Assembly (NCBI GenBank): GCA_028279375.1
Contig: JANQNW010000006.1
Location: 1 to 53,196, forward strand
DNA length: 53,196 bases
Source of the DNA: Phycisphaerales bacterium
GTDB lineage: Bacteria > Planctomycetota > Phycisphaerae > Phycisphaerales > UBA1924
Reading direction: 5' to 3'
The notes beneath the pieces are model-generated. The model saw only the letters and a program-made list of their open reading frames with translations, was not told the DNA's origin and did not search any database. This document shows positions 42,593 through 51,664 of this stretch, in pieces. Each line of letters begins with the position of its first letter. The first letter of the stretch is position 1. The translations under genes and the position numbers were made by a program.

Positions 42593-43425
42593 CGGTTCAC
42601 GACCTTCGGCTCAGGCAAAGCGCGCTCATGCAGATCGACCCACGCCGTCGGCGCATCCTGCGATGTCACGGTCAATTCATACGAAGCGCCCTGATGCGCG
42701 CGCGTTGCGATCGTCGGTTCATTGCATTCCTGTGAGAGATGCAGGAGCACAACATGCTGGCGCGGACGGATCTCCCCCACCGCCTCGAAACACTGCTGAT
42801 TCGAGAGATGCCCCGCGCCGCCCATGATGCGCTGCTTCAGATACTCCGGCCGTGACGACGCCGTCTGCATGTGCGGGCAATAGTTCGATTCGATCGCAAG
42901 CAGATCGACCTCGCGCAGATGCTCGATGAGTTCATTCGTGATGCGCCCGACATCGGTTGCGAATCCGATCGTCGCTGAGCCGACCTCCATGCGGAATACG
43001 GCGACGCCGAGTTCATCGTGATGCAGCAGCTTTGTACGAATATGCAAGTCGCCGGGAAGCTCAGCGCGATCTTGGAGTATCTCCAGATGTCTGCTCTTGA
43101 AGCCGCACTTTCGCGCGCGACTGAGATGACGCGGATGCACGTGCACCTTGGTGTGTCTCGGAAGCATGTTGCCCCAGGAGAGATTGCAGTGATCCCGATC
43201 GAGGTGGGTCAGAAGGACGCTGTGCACGCGATCCATCGAGACGCCGATCTCTCCGAGCAGCTTGCGTGTGCGCGTCGGCGACAGCCCGACATCGATCAAG
43301 GTCGCCGTGCGCAGTTCACCCGTGCCATGAAGCAGCACGGAGCAGTTGCCGCGCGAGCCGCTCGCCAGCACGCACAGTTGTGCGATCGGTCTTCCGTTCT
43401 GCTGTTGAGCGCATGCATCCGCCAT
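42556..43425 (-). CDS. MBL-fold metal-dependent hydrolase (YycJ/WalJ-like)
   Basis: This 289-residue protein has the metallo-beta-lactamase fold. The metal site motif is LTHLDRDH, the start VLASGSRGNCSVLL is typical of the YycJ group, and AIESNYCPHM and the HLSNQQC His region follow. Relatives act as nucleases or in cell-wall-linked signalling, but no substrate can be assigned. A terminator precedes it on the minus strand (43466-43505), so it is its own unit. The end overlaps the unknown gene at 41729-42592. Confidence 0.88.
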   Translation of the reverse strand: MADACAQQQNGRPIAQLCVLASGSRGNCSVLLHGTGELRTATLIDVGLSPTRTRKLLGEIGVSMDRVHSVLLTHLDRDHCNLSWGNMLPRHTKVHVHPRHLSRARKCGFKSRHLEILQDRAELPGDLHIRTKLLHHDELGVAVFRMEVGSATIGFATDVGRITNELIEHLREVDLLAIESNYCPHMQTASSRPEYLKQRIMGGAGHLSNQQCFEAVGEIRPRQHVVLLHLSQECNEPTIATRAHQGASYELTVTSQDAPTAWVDLHERALPEPKVVNRQSPRSLFDSVS

Positions 43426-43465
43426 GAAAGGGACAGTAGCACAGGAAGCCCATCGAGATCGTCAC

Positions 43466-43505
43466 AACGAAAAACGACCGACCCGCTCTCCAGCAGGCCG
43501 GTCGT
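43466..43505 (-). terminator. Intrinsic terminator after the B12-binding-like gene
   Basis: Arms 43474-43480 and 43499-43505 form a 7-bp stem that can extend with G-C pairs. On the minus strand it is followed by TTTTTCG. It lies 49 bases after the stop of the gene at 43554-44255. Confidence 0.85.
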
Positions 43506-43553
43506 CGCGTGTGCGCTTGATGCGCGAAGTGAGTGCGTGTTTCGTGTGTCGCG

Positions 43554-44255
43554 TCAGGCGACGCGTCGGCGCTTGTGGCGTCCGACCGTCCGCTGGTCCG
43601 CCGTGGCGCGCCGCTCGGGGTTCTCGCTCATGACCTCGACGAGCTCCGAGGGCGTCGTGGCCCACAGGTCGGCGCCGATCTCCTCGGCCAGACCGTCGGC
43701 CCGGTTGAAGACACCGCCTCCGACGACGAACTGGACGGAGTCGCATGCTCCGATCTCGCGGATCGTGTCCACCAGTGCGCGGATCTCCGGCAGATCCGAG
43801 GGCGCCGAGGCGAAGAGGAGCAGCACATCAGGCCGCGTCTCCTGCACGCGGGACAGGATCTCGTCGTTCGCGATGCCGCCGCCAGCGAAGGAGATGCGAT
43901 AGCCGTCGCCCTCGAGCAGATCGACCGCCATCTGGGCGCCGAGTTCATCCGCGTCATTGGGCCCACAGAGGGCGAAGACATTCCGATTTCGACTGGGCTT
44001 CCGCTCGATGCTCAGGGAGACCTGGTCGGTGAGCACCCGCAGGAGGCGTGTGCCCAGGTGGTGCGCCATACAAGTGATCTGGTCCGACCGGAAGAGCGCC
44101 GTGATCTTCTCATACGTCGGCCAGAAGAGGTCCGCGATGATGGTCTCAGCGTTGGCCCCGTCGCGCATCGTCTCAGCGACGACGTCCCGCGCCGTTGGCC
44201 GATCGCCTTCGATCAGCGCTTCAAAAAGTCGTTCAACAAGAATTTCCTGACTCAC
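43554..44255 (-). CDS. B12-binding-domain-like protein, no DNA-binding head
   Basis: This 233-residue protein has the two-part layout of cobalamin sensor modules: a helical cap (about 5-90, LFEALIEGDRPTARDVVAETM, ITCMAHHLGTRLLRVL) and a Rossmann-like B12 domain (about 100-205). The base-off motif DxHxxG is altered: GPNDADELG shows Asp where the cobalt-binding His should be. No MerR-type DNA-binding domain is present, unlike CarH. The GTG at 44255 has GGAG eight bases ahead; the longer frame to 44459 is not supported. It may bind B12 weakly, bind another ligand, or serve as an adaptor. Confidence 0.8.
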   Translation of the reverse strand: MSQEILVERLFEALIEGDRPTARDVVAETMRDGANAETIIADLFWPTYEKITALFRSDQITCMAHHLGTRLLRVLTDQVSLSIERKPSRNRNVFALCGPNDADELGAQMAVDLLEGDGYRISFAGGGIANDEILSRVQETRPDVLLLFASAPSDLPEIRALVDTIREIGACDSVQFVVGGGVFNRADGLAEEIGADLWATTPSELVEVMSENPERRATADQRTVGRHKRRRVA

Positions 44256-44483
44256 TTCAACACTCCAATGACGAATGCCTCGACCCGCATGTCTCCGCCA
44301 GGGGTCCCTTGATCGTGAATGCGCCAGCGTGCTCCGCCGCCGCCCGTGACCCAATGTCTGGCTCGTACATCGATCGCATCTCAGGAGGTCGGTGAATCTG
44401 ATGGGGGCGCGCACGAGAACGCCCGGAGCGTCCAGGGGCGCCCGATAACTCGAACTCAAGCGTGCAATCTCGGCGCTCGGCCT

Positions 44484-45266
44484 TTATCCGGACGTCCGAA
44501 CGCCCCGATAACACACGCACACCCCGAATGTCATCGCGCGCTGCGTCACAGCGGCAAATCCTGCGCGTGTTATCCGGTCCACCATCTCCGCGCGATCAAG
44601 AAATGTATTGATCGAGCGCGGGAGATAGTGATACGCCCCGCTCTCGTCACGGCTTAGCCAGGTCGCCGTCCTCGGCATGATCACGCTGCCGTAGAAGTCA
44701 TTCACCCGCGCGATCAAAGCAGAGCGCGGACGAGCGAACTCCAGTATGACGAGGCGGCCGCCCGGCCGAAGCACGCGATAGAACTCAGCAAGCGCCAGAT
44801 CCGGAGCGGTCACATTCCTGATGCCGAACGCGATCGAAACCACGTCGAAACTGTGATCCTCAAACGGAAGCGCTTGGGCGTCCGCCTCCACGTACTCGAT
44901 CTCGCCGCCGCGAATCGCTCGACGACGACGAGCGATCTCCAACATCTGCGGCGTGAAATCCGCGCCAACAACATGCCGGGCGCCCGCGCGCGCGAATGCA
45001 CGGGACAGATCACCTGTGCCGCATGCGACATCGAGCACGACATCGCCCTGGCGCAGCTGCGCTTCCCGCACCGCAGTACGTCGCCACGCCTGATCCCGGC
45101 CGAACGAGTGGACGCGATTGTTCAGGTCGTACCGGTGGGCGATCGCGCCGAACATCTCGCGCACCTTCGACGCCTTCTCGTCGTCGAGGTGCGGGTTCTT
45201 CCTGAGATCCTCGTCGCTCCACACAGACTTCTCAATACGTTGGGCGTCGTCCGTCATCGTGCTCAT
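44484..45266 (-). CDS. ubiE: Demethylmenaquinone/ubiquinone methyltransferase UbiE
   Basis: This 260-residue SAM-dependent enzyme performs the last C-methylation of menaquinone (or a step of ubiquinone) synthesis. The SAM motif VLDVACGTGDLSRAFA, VGADFTPQMLEIAR, and the UbiE-specific AFGIRNVTAPDLALAEFYRVLRPGGRL segments are present. GGAG lies just before the ATG at 45266; a longer frame to 45404 would run into the M48 gene promoter area. It is divergent from the M48 lipoprotein gene. Confidence 0.93.
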   Translation of the reverse strand: MSTMTDDAQRIEKSVWSDEDLRKNPHLDDEKASKVREMFGAIAHRYDLNNRVHSFGRDQAWRRTAVREAQLRQGDVVLDVACGTGDLSRAFARAGARHVVGADFTPQMLEIARRRRAIRGGEIEYVEADAQALPFEDHSFDVVSIAFGIRNVTAPDLALAEFYRVLRPGGRLVILEFARPRSALIARVNDFYGSVIMPRTATWLSRDESGAYHYLPRSINTFLDRAEMVDRITRAGFAAVTQRAMTFGVCVCYRGVRTSG

Positions 45267-45367
45267 CCAGATTCTCCGACTCCGTCGCTGATTTCCACAG
45301 TATGCAATGAATCGGCCGCGGGCCGGACGCCGCGTATACGATTGGCGAGGCCGCCAGGAGAGAACGA

Positions 45368-46231
45368 ATGACGCAAAACCGTGTGCTCGCCTGCCTGTTC
45401 GCACTCGTCTGTATGGCGCCTCTCGTGGGCTGCGTCACGAACCCCGCGACCGGCAGGAGCCAATTCAACGTGCTGTCTCGCGAAGACGAGATCGCCATCG
45501 GCGAGGAAGCCAAGGGCCAACTCGCAGACGAATACGGCGGCGCCGTGCCAGACGCAGGCGTTCAGGCGTATATGACCGAGATCGGCATGAAGCTCGTTGA
45601 CGGAATCGAGGATGAATACAAGGACCTCCCGTGGGAGTTCACGCTGCTCAACTCTGAGCAGATCAACGCCTTCGCCCTCCCAGGCGGCAAGGTCTTCATG
45701 ACACGTGGACTCGCCGAGAAGCTCGACAGCGAAGCGCAGCTCGCCGGCATCCTCGGCCACGAGATCGGGCATGTCACCGCCGAACACGCTGACCAGCGCA
45801 TTTCCAAACAGCTCATCCTCACGGGCATCGTGATCGGCACGGCTGTCGCCGCCAGCGGCGAGGATTCGGAGTTGGTGCGAGCCGGTGCGCCGCTGCTCGT
45901 CGGCGCCGGCGGACAGGGATTCCTCCTGAAATTCAGCCGCGATGACGAGCTGGAAGCCGACAGGCTCGGGATGCGATACATGACGAACGCCTGGTACACG
46001 CCGCGCGCTCAGAAGCAGGTCATGCAGGTGCTCGACGATGCGTCTGAAGGAAAATCGCGCCCTCCGGAATGGCTGAGCACACATCCGTATCCGGCTCGCC
46101 GAATCAAGGAGATCGACAAGCAACTCGGAGGCCCGTACCAGTTCATTCTGATGGACCCCGACTATGGCGAACACCACGCCCGTTACCGCGAGCGCATGCT
46201 CGAGCCATTGTCGCGCATTCCCGCAAACTAG
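45368..46231 (+). CDS. M48-family zinc metalloprotease lipoprotein
   Basis: This 287-residue lipoprotein resembles periplasmic BepA/LoiP-type proteases that maintain outer-membrane proteins. The lipobox ends at Cys22 (LVGC), followed by the family start TNPATGRSQFNVLS. The zinc site HEIGH is at 131-135 and the third ligand is Glu196 in ELEADRLG. STHPYPARRI near the C terminus is also typical. AGGAGA precedes the ATG. The stop overlaps the M19 gene stop by four bases, in convergent direction. Confidence 0.95.
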   Translation: MTQNRVLACLFALVCMAPLVGCVTNPATGRSQFNVLSREDEIAIGEEAKGQLADEYGGAVPDAGVQAYMTEIGMKLVDGIEDEYKDLPWEFTLLNSEQINAFALPGGKVFMTRGLAEKLDSEAQLAGILGHEIGHVTAEHADQRISKQLILTGIVIGTAVAASGEDSELVRAGAPLLVGAGGQGFLLKFSRDDELEADRLGMRYMTNAWYTPRAQKQVMQVLDDASEGKSRPPEWLSTHPYPARRIKEIDKQLGGPYQFILMDPDYGEHHARYRERMLEPLSRIPAN

Positions 46232-47343
46232 AGCGCGCTTGCGACCTGCGGACGTGCGCTGAGGCGCTCCGACAGGAACCGAGTCCAGTTCCCGATCCGG
46301 AATCCCTCGACCTCATCATCGGTCCAGCCGCGCCCTTCCAGCGCGTCGGTGATCAGATCAAGATCAGCGGGCGTATCGATGCCGGCCGGCAGACGATTAG
46401 CGCTGATGCCGCCGTCCATATCGGAACCAAGCCCGACGGCGCGGCGATGCCCGACGAGCTCACAGATGTGCTCGATATGTCGAACACAATCGTCAATCGT
46501 CGCGCGCTTCGCATCGCCGCTGGCCACGGCGTCGGACAGGAAGTCCGAGACAAGGTTCAGACCGATGACCCCTCCGCGCCCGCCGATCTCCCGGATCGTG
46601 TCGTCGCTGAGGTGACGTTCGTTCTCGCCTGCGAGCAACGCTCGGCAGTTCGAATGCGAAGCCATCACCGGAGCCTCCGTCGTCGCGAGAAGCTCGTCCG
46701 CGGCGGCCTGACTCAGATGTGAGAAATCATGAATCACCCCAAGGTGATCCATCACCTGCACCATGTCTCGACCGACGGCTGTGAGCGCGACGCCCGAGGC
46801 CCCGTTGCCGCCTGCGTAGCGGCTTGGCGTCCACCAGGCGAGACCGACAGCGACGACGCCGCGCGCCACCCACCATTCCATCTCGTCCGGCGAGCGAATC
46901 GGATCCGCATTCTCAATGAGCACACCAAGCGTGAGCGGGGACGTTCGACTCCTGCTCTGGAGCCCGTCGAACGGGCGTGTCTGCTTCGTTTCGGAGACGC
47001 CCATACCGCCGCGCGTCTCTCCAACGTCAGGATCGAAAAGCAACGCCTCGCGGAGGTTGAGATTCGCCTTCTGCGTCTCGTGCCAGATGCGATACACCTC
47101 GAGTTGCGCGCGTCCCTTCCTATTTGCCGTCTCGACGTCGTCTCTCGGATACGCCTCAGCGCCCTCGCCGTCGGGCTCCGTGAAGATCGTCCCGAGCGCC
47201 CCGACGACACGTCCGGCTTCAAGAGACGGCAAGGTGACCGCCGCCGGAGGATGCGGACCACCACACGCCGCCGGCTCCTCTTCCATGTTCCGTCCGCTCA
47301 CCGCGAGGTAGGCGAGATCCAGATGCGCATCAAACCACGACAT
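46228..47343 (-). CDS. M19-family membrane dipeptidase
   Basis: This 371-residue enzyme belongs to the renal dipeptidase family, zinc enzymes that split dipeptides, including some with D-residues. Metal-site residues are His7 and Asp9 (DAHLDL), and landmarks ENADP, HDFSHLS, ASHSNCRAL and GLGSDMDGG follow. No signal peptide is seen, so it is probably cytoplasmic. It lies 43 bases after the response-regulator gene and may be part of the same transcript. Confidence 0.93.
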   Translation of the reverse strand: MSWFDAHLDLAYLAVSGRNMEEEPAACGGPHPPAAVTLPSLEAGRVVGALGTIFTEPDGEGAEAYPRDDVETANRKGRAQLEVYRIWHETQKANLNLREALLFDPDVGETRGGMGVSETKQTRPFDGLQSRSRTSPLTLGVLIENADPIRSPDEMEWWVARGVVAVGLAWWTPSRYAGGNGASGVALTAVGRDMVQVMDHLGVIHDFSHLSQAAADELLATTEAPVMASHSNCRALLAGENERHLSDDTIREIGGRGGVIGLNLVSDFLSDAVASGDAKRATIDDCVRHIEHICELVGHRRAVGLGSDMDGGISANRLPAGIDTPADLDLITDALEGRGWTDDEVEGFRIGNWTRFLSERLSARPQVASAL

Positions 47344-47386
47344 TGCTTTGAATGCTCCTCAGACCGCTTCCACAAAGCGCTCGAAA

Positions 47387-47884
47387 TCAGTTTTCGTTTT
47401 CGCCTTTCTGCAGCCGGCGCATCTCGGCGAGCGTCGACTCCAGCTGCAAGCGAAGCAGGCGCACACGCATGAGCGAGCGCACGCGCGTAATGAGCTCGAT
47501 CTTGTGAACCGGCTTCGTCAGGAAGTCGTCAGCGCCCGACTCGACGGCGCGTTCGATATCGCTGACCTCGTTCAGCGCCGTCACCATGATGATCGGAATC
47601 TCGCGCGTCGCCGGATCCGACTTCAGCTTCGAGCACACCTGGAACCCGCTCATGCGAGGCATCATCACATCCAGCAGTATCAGGTCCGGCGCATTCGACT
47701 CCACGGCGGAGACAGCCTCAATCCCGTCAGCCGCCGTCGCGATTCGACAACCTAGGTCCTCGAGATACGCAACCAGCAACTCGAGATTCTGCTCGTTGTC
47801 ATCCACCACCAGCACGCTGGCCGACGAGAGGTCGGCGTCCTGAAGTGGCAACGTCTCAGGCGATGGCGTCTGAACATCGGTCAT
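47387..47884 (-). CDS. Receiver-only response regulator (CheY-like)
   Basis: This 165-residue protein is one phosphoacceptor receiver domain with a short leader and a C-terminal helix. The acidic pocket is Asp28-Asp29, the phosphorylation site Asp72 (LILLDVMMP), with Thr102 and Lys124. There is no output domain; the last 35 residues are a charged helix (RLQLESTLAEMRRLQKGENEN). It may pass a signal by binding to a partner. GGAGA precedes the ATG. It follows the 290-residue exported-protein gene by 58 bases. Confidence 0.95.
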   Translation of the reverse strand: MTDVQTPSPETLPLQDADLSSASVLVVDDNEQNLELLVAYLEDLGCRIATAADGIEAVSAVESNAPDLILLDVMMPRMSGFQVCSKLKSDPATREIPIIMVTALNEVSDIERAVESGADDFLTKPVHKIELITRVRSLMRVRLLRLQLESTLAEMRRLQKGENEN

Positions 47885-47942
47885 GCGGGGTCTCCACGGC
47901 GATTCACCAAGGTCATGCTACCCCGTTGGCGCTCCCTCCGCC

Positions 47943-48815
47943 CTAGGGCGCCTCCGGCGCCCGCCAGCGCCTGTCACGCCACACGCTGAGCGCCGGATCC
48001 ACCCGGTAAACGCGCGCGAGTTCACTGGCGTCGAAGTCTCGAATTGGAACACCGTCCATGATCAGCAGTTGGGCGCTCCAGTTCGGCGGGCTCGCATCGA
48101 GCAGGACAGCCTCGACGGCGACATGCTCCGCCAACGCTGTCAGGTCGAACTCGGGCCCGGGATCGCCATCACACGCCGTACAGAGTCGTGCGCGCGTCTC
48201 CGGTCCCGTCGAGATTATGCGGCGGCGTTTGCAGGAGCGGCATGCGGGCGTGTTCCTTGCGTGGTTGATCGACCGATCGATGACGCGCACGTGGTGTTCA
48301 GGCAGTTCATCCACGACGCCACGGGCGCCATCGTTGTCGAGGCCGAGCGTCGCGCGTCGGTAGTCGCCAGCGCGATGGCGCCCCATCGCCTCAGCCAGAA
48401 GGTAGGACTCCGCCGCGTCATCCTGCCCGCCGACATCAAGCGGCCAATCGATCCGAGATGGTTCGCTGTCAACAGCGCGCGCGAGGGCCGCCAGCCACTG
48501 CCGCTCAACCGAGTTCTTCGAGAGTTCGCGTATCCCCAGACACGCGCTCGCCCCAAGTTCGACAGGCGCCGTCCTCCGATCAAGCTCAAACGCCAGGACA
48601 TACAGTCGCCTCGCAAGATCCTCTTCCTCCTCGGTCTGCGCCTCGTACGCAATCTCTTCGGCCAACTCGAAGTAGGCCATCGGATTCGAGGGCCGCAACG
48701 CCTGGAGTCGACGTTCCCGCTCGGTCTGGTCAACAGGCGCCTGACCGGCAGATGGAGCGCCAAGACCACCGACAAGCAAAGCGCCGACCGCGATGAAAGT
48801 CGCCATTCTTCTCAC
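47943..48815 (-). CDS. Exported protein with a CxxC-x16-CxxC motif
   Basis: This 290-residue protein has a signal peptide (about 1-24, LLVGGLGAPSAG) and no recognised family. The central part has a zinc-ribbon-like pattern, Cys192-x2-Cys195-x16-Cys212-x2-Cys215, preceded by HARNTPA. That is unusual for an exported protein. The N-terminal half is helical and TPR-like (FELAEEIAYEAQ). The GTG start at 48815 overlaps the previous stop as GTGA and has GGAGG seven bases ahead. It probably works with the 950-residue protein encoded just before. Confidence 0.78.
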   Translation of the reverse strand: MRRMATFIAVGALLVGGLGAPSAGQAPVDQTERERRLQALRPSNPMAYFELAEEIAYEAQTEEEEDLARRLYVLAFELDRRTAPVELGASACLGIRELSKNSVERQWLAALARAVDSEPSRIDWPLDVGGQDDAAESYLLAEAMGRHRAGDYRRATLGLDNDGARGVVDELPEHHVRVIDRSINHARNTPACRSCKRRRIISTGPETRARLCTACDGDPGPEFDLTALAEHVAVEAVLLDASPPNWSAQLLIMDGVPIRDFDASELARVYRVDPALSVWRDRRWRAPEAP

Positions 48816-51664
48816 AATCGGTCCTCCTCACTGAGACCGTGCCCGTATCGAATCATCCAGAGCTGGAGCTGCGCGAGTTCAGCGTCTCGTATCTGCATGA
48901 TCACCGACGACGCACGGCGGCGCGACTCTCCAAGCTCCGAAATGACCTCGCGCACGACTGACGCCATGCCCGGTCGCTCAGCTGCCACGACGAGCGCCAT
49001 GAGTTCAGCGATGCCTGCTTGATGCGCTGCGAATCGGCCGATCGGCTGCCCCGTCAGTTGCAGCCTTCCATCCATGCGCCGCTCGATCGCCCATGTGGAC
49101 TCCTCGCCGCGCTCGCTTCGCTCAAACTGCGCCGCGCGCTGCAGCCAGACTCGAAAGAGCTCCGTGGCGCTCTCGTGCGCAACCGTGTTGTTGATTCCCC
49201 CTCCATCACCCTCGTCGCCGCCGGCAACCCGTCCTCCGTAGGCGCGTCCAATCTCGATCGCGAGCCGATCGACTTCTCTTGAACTGGCGTCCTGCGTCAG
49301 GGCGACAAGAAGCGCCTGCACCAGCGCACGCCGCGCATTCAGGCGCCATCCTGGATCCTTGACATGCGGAAGGGCCTGGCCGGTCATTGACTCGATCGAA
49401 TCGCTGACGGCGTTTGTCGCCGGCGCCTTGAGCAGCGCCTCCAGAGCCCCGTTCAATGCCCACTTCTGATGCGAGCGCGCGAGAAGCTGCGTCGTCGCAG
49501 AGACGCGCACCGCGGCGCTGGAGTGCGAGAACGCGGCCTCCGCCAACACATCGGCATCGACAGGCCCGATCTCATCACTTCGCGAGCGCAGCGACTCCAG
49601 CAGCTCCAGACGACCCTCCGTGTCATTGCGCGGCCTGCTCAGGAACGAAAGCGCCCATTCGCCGTCCGAATTCACCCCGGCAGGCCCCGGAGGCGACCGA
49701 TCAGGTGAGACATTCGACACCGGCGACGTGCTCAGAGCCGCCGCCTGTTCGAGCGCTGTTGACGCGGCCGAGCTCTTTCCCTCCCAGTGATACGCCGCGA
49801 CCTCATTCAGTCGCGCCACGATCGCCGCATGCCAGAGCATTGCGATCCAGCTTGACGAGTCGTCATGCATCGCGAGCGCGTCAGTGGCCCGCCTTCGCCA
49901 CGCCAGTGCGACGCTGTCGGTCTCCGGCGTCGTGCGCATGCCCCAGAGCGTCGCCAGTCGATCGCGGACGTCGCGCCGCCGCTGCCTGCTCGCAGCGCTC
50001 GTCAGCGATGAATCAGCCCCCGCGCCGCGAACCTGACCCGAGTTCACGATTGATTGCGAAATAAAGGCCAGGTCCGCCGTCGCGATCTGCGGGTTGTCGA
50101 ACCACGTCAGAAGCCTCGTGCGCGCCTCGCCGCGCGGCGCGTCCCAATCAAGAGACTGGAGGAGCGTCTCGAGCACCTGGCGAGATTCGGAGTGCAGCGC
50201 CGGCGATGCGCCGGCGACCAGGAACAACTCAATCGCACTGGCGACTCGACCATCTGACTCAGGATTGCCCGCGGCGCCCGCCGGTCTCGGAGGCCAGAGC
50301 GACGCCTCCAGCCAATAGTCCCATGCAAGCGGGAACTCGCCGGGGCGTGCGCCTGGATCCGCCTCCAGAGGCATGCGACCCAGCGCCGCAAGCAATGCGG
50401 CGTGCACGCCGGTCGAAAAGGTCGCATTGCCCGCGGGCCTCCCGCGCGGAAGCGCTGTTGCGATCGCAAAGTCGACCTCGCGATGGAGCTGCGCCGAGAG
50501 ATCCTGCCCGCGAGCGAGCCGATTCAGGACGCCAACTGCCCAGATCGCAGGGAGGATCTCCGCAGATTCGAGATGACGCGCGTCGGGCGCCAATCGCTCG
50601 GCGCGCTGCGTAATCGACGCCAGCGCTCGCCCCTGCCCTTCGCCGCCGGGCGCGGCGCGATAGAAATACTCCACAATCAGCTCGACGAGGGAATGCGTCT
50701 CCGCCTCGCTGGCGCTCGCCCATTCCCGCGCGAGATACACGGTCATCCGGTCGAACCTGAACGCCGCTTCGCCTGGATCCGAGGAAAGCAGATCGATTGC
50801 GCGCTGCAATTTGTCTCGTGCGTCCGCCGCCGACACCGGCTCTTGTGGCAAAGTCTCCGAGGAGTCCGCGACGCTCGGAGTTGAGTCCGGGAAGGCGCGA
50901 GCGCGAGCCGCGTCATCACGAGCCCGTGCGGACTGCTTCGTGTCATTCAGGTCGGCGGCGCTGCGGGCATCCTCCGCCATTCCCGCACGGTCTCTGTGTG
51001 TCGTCTCGCGCGTGAGTTCGAAGACGACTCCTGCCGCGCCGAGCATCACGACGATGACAACGATGGCGCCCATCAGCGCCGATCGAGCGCGCTGCCGCAC
51101 ACGAGCCATCTCCTTCGAAGCCCCCTCCTGAATTGATTCGTAGATGCCGCCTGTGGACTGCCGGGTCGCGGGAGCTGCTGGTTCCGATGCGCTGAGCGGA
51201 CTCGTCCGATTACTCCGAAGAGACCGAAGCACACCACGCGCTTTCGCAGGCGTGAGTCCATAGGCGTGCGCCAATCCGATGAGCAGTCGACGTGATCGCC
51301 TGTCCAGGCGGCGCGAGAGCGCCATGACTCGCATCGCCGCTTGGCGATACGCCTCGATCTCGTGCCCCGCCGCAGGCCGTTGCGCCGTCATACCGGCTTT
51401 GTCCATCGCGGCCCGCTGAATGAGATGCGCACGGACATGTGGATCCAGAAGCTGCGCCGCGGCCGCATGCAGCGCCAGCCGCACCTCGTCGGCGTCGTGA
51501 GAACTTCCCTGCGTGTGTCCCGTCAGGCGCTCGAGCCGCCGCTCAAGCGCCTCGTGAACAGCGGCGTCCGTGAACTCACCGGGCTTCAATCCCAGCAGAT
51601 CAAAGGGTGAGTCCGCCTCCGCGGGCAGACCAAGCAGCTTCTGAATGGGGGACATCGGACTCAC
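48812..51664 (-). CDS. Large membrane protein with J-like N terminus
   Basis: This 950-residue protein has an N-terminal domain of about 80 residues resembling a J domain (DSPFDLLGLKPGEFTDAAVHEALERR, split here at strand edges) but without the HPD triplet, so Hsp70 stimulation is not expected. A basic region, one membrane helix (about 195-218, GAIVVIVVMLGAAGVVFEL) and a long helical extracytoplasmic part (about 230-930) follow. No catalytic motif is visible. The GTG at 51664 has GAGGAG seven bases ahead and overlaps the upstream stop as GTGA; the next ATG at 51655 lacks a good site. It is the second gene of a four-gene set ending in a response regulator. Confidence 0.8.
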   Translation of the reverse strand: MSPMSPIQKLLGLPAEADSPFDLLGLKPGEFTDAAVHEALERRLERLTGHTQGSSHDADEVRLALHAAAAQLLDPHVRAHLIQRAAMDKAGMTAQRPAAGHEIEAYRQAAMRVMALSRRLDRRSRRLLIGLAHAYGLTPAKARGVLRSLRSNRTSPLSASEPAAPATRQSTGGIYESIQEGASKEMARVRQRARSALMGAIVVIVVMLGAAGVVFELTRETTHRDRAGMAEDARSAADLNDTKQSARARDDAARARAFPDSTPSVADSSETLPQEPVSAADARDKLQRAIDLLSSDPGEAAFRFDRMTVYLAREWASASEAETHSLVELIVEYFYRAAPGGEGQGRALASITQRAERLAPDARHLESAEILPAIWAVGVLNRLARGQDLSAQLHREVDFAIATALPRGRPAGNATFSTGVHAALLAALGRMPLEADPGARPGEFPLAWDYWLEASLWPPRPAGAAGNPESDGRVASAIELFLVAGASPALHSESRQVLETLLQSLDWDAPRGEARTRLLTWFDNPQIATADLAFISQSIVNSGQVRGAGADSSLTSAASRQRRRDVRDRLATLWGMRTTPETDSVALAWRRRATDALAMHDDSSSWIAMLWHAAIVARLNEVAAYHWEGKSSAASTALEQAAALSTSPVSNVSPDRSPPGPAGVNSDGEWALSFLSRPRNDTEGRLELLESLRSRSDEIGPVDADVLAEAAFSHSSAAVRVSATTQLLARSHQKWALNGALEALLKAPATNAVSDSIESMTGQALPHVKDPGWRLNARRALVQALLVALTQDASSREVDRLAIEIGRAYGGRVAGGDEGDGGGINNTVAHESATELFRVWLQRAAQFERSERGEESTWAIERRMDGRLQLTGQPIGRFAAHQAGIAELMALVVAAERPGMASVVREVISELGESRRRASSVIMQIRDAELAQLQLWMIRYGHGLSEEDRL

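Noticed and set aside
45267..45404. Upstream extension of ubiE
   Set aside because: It would overlap the divergent M48 gene start and adds a basic low-complexity stretch unlike UbiE.
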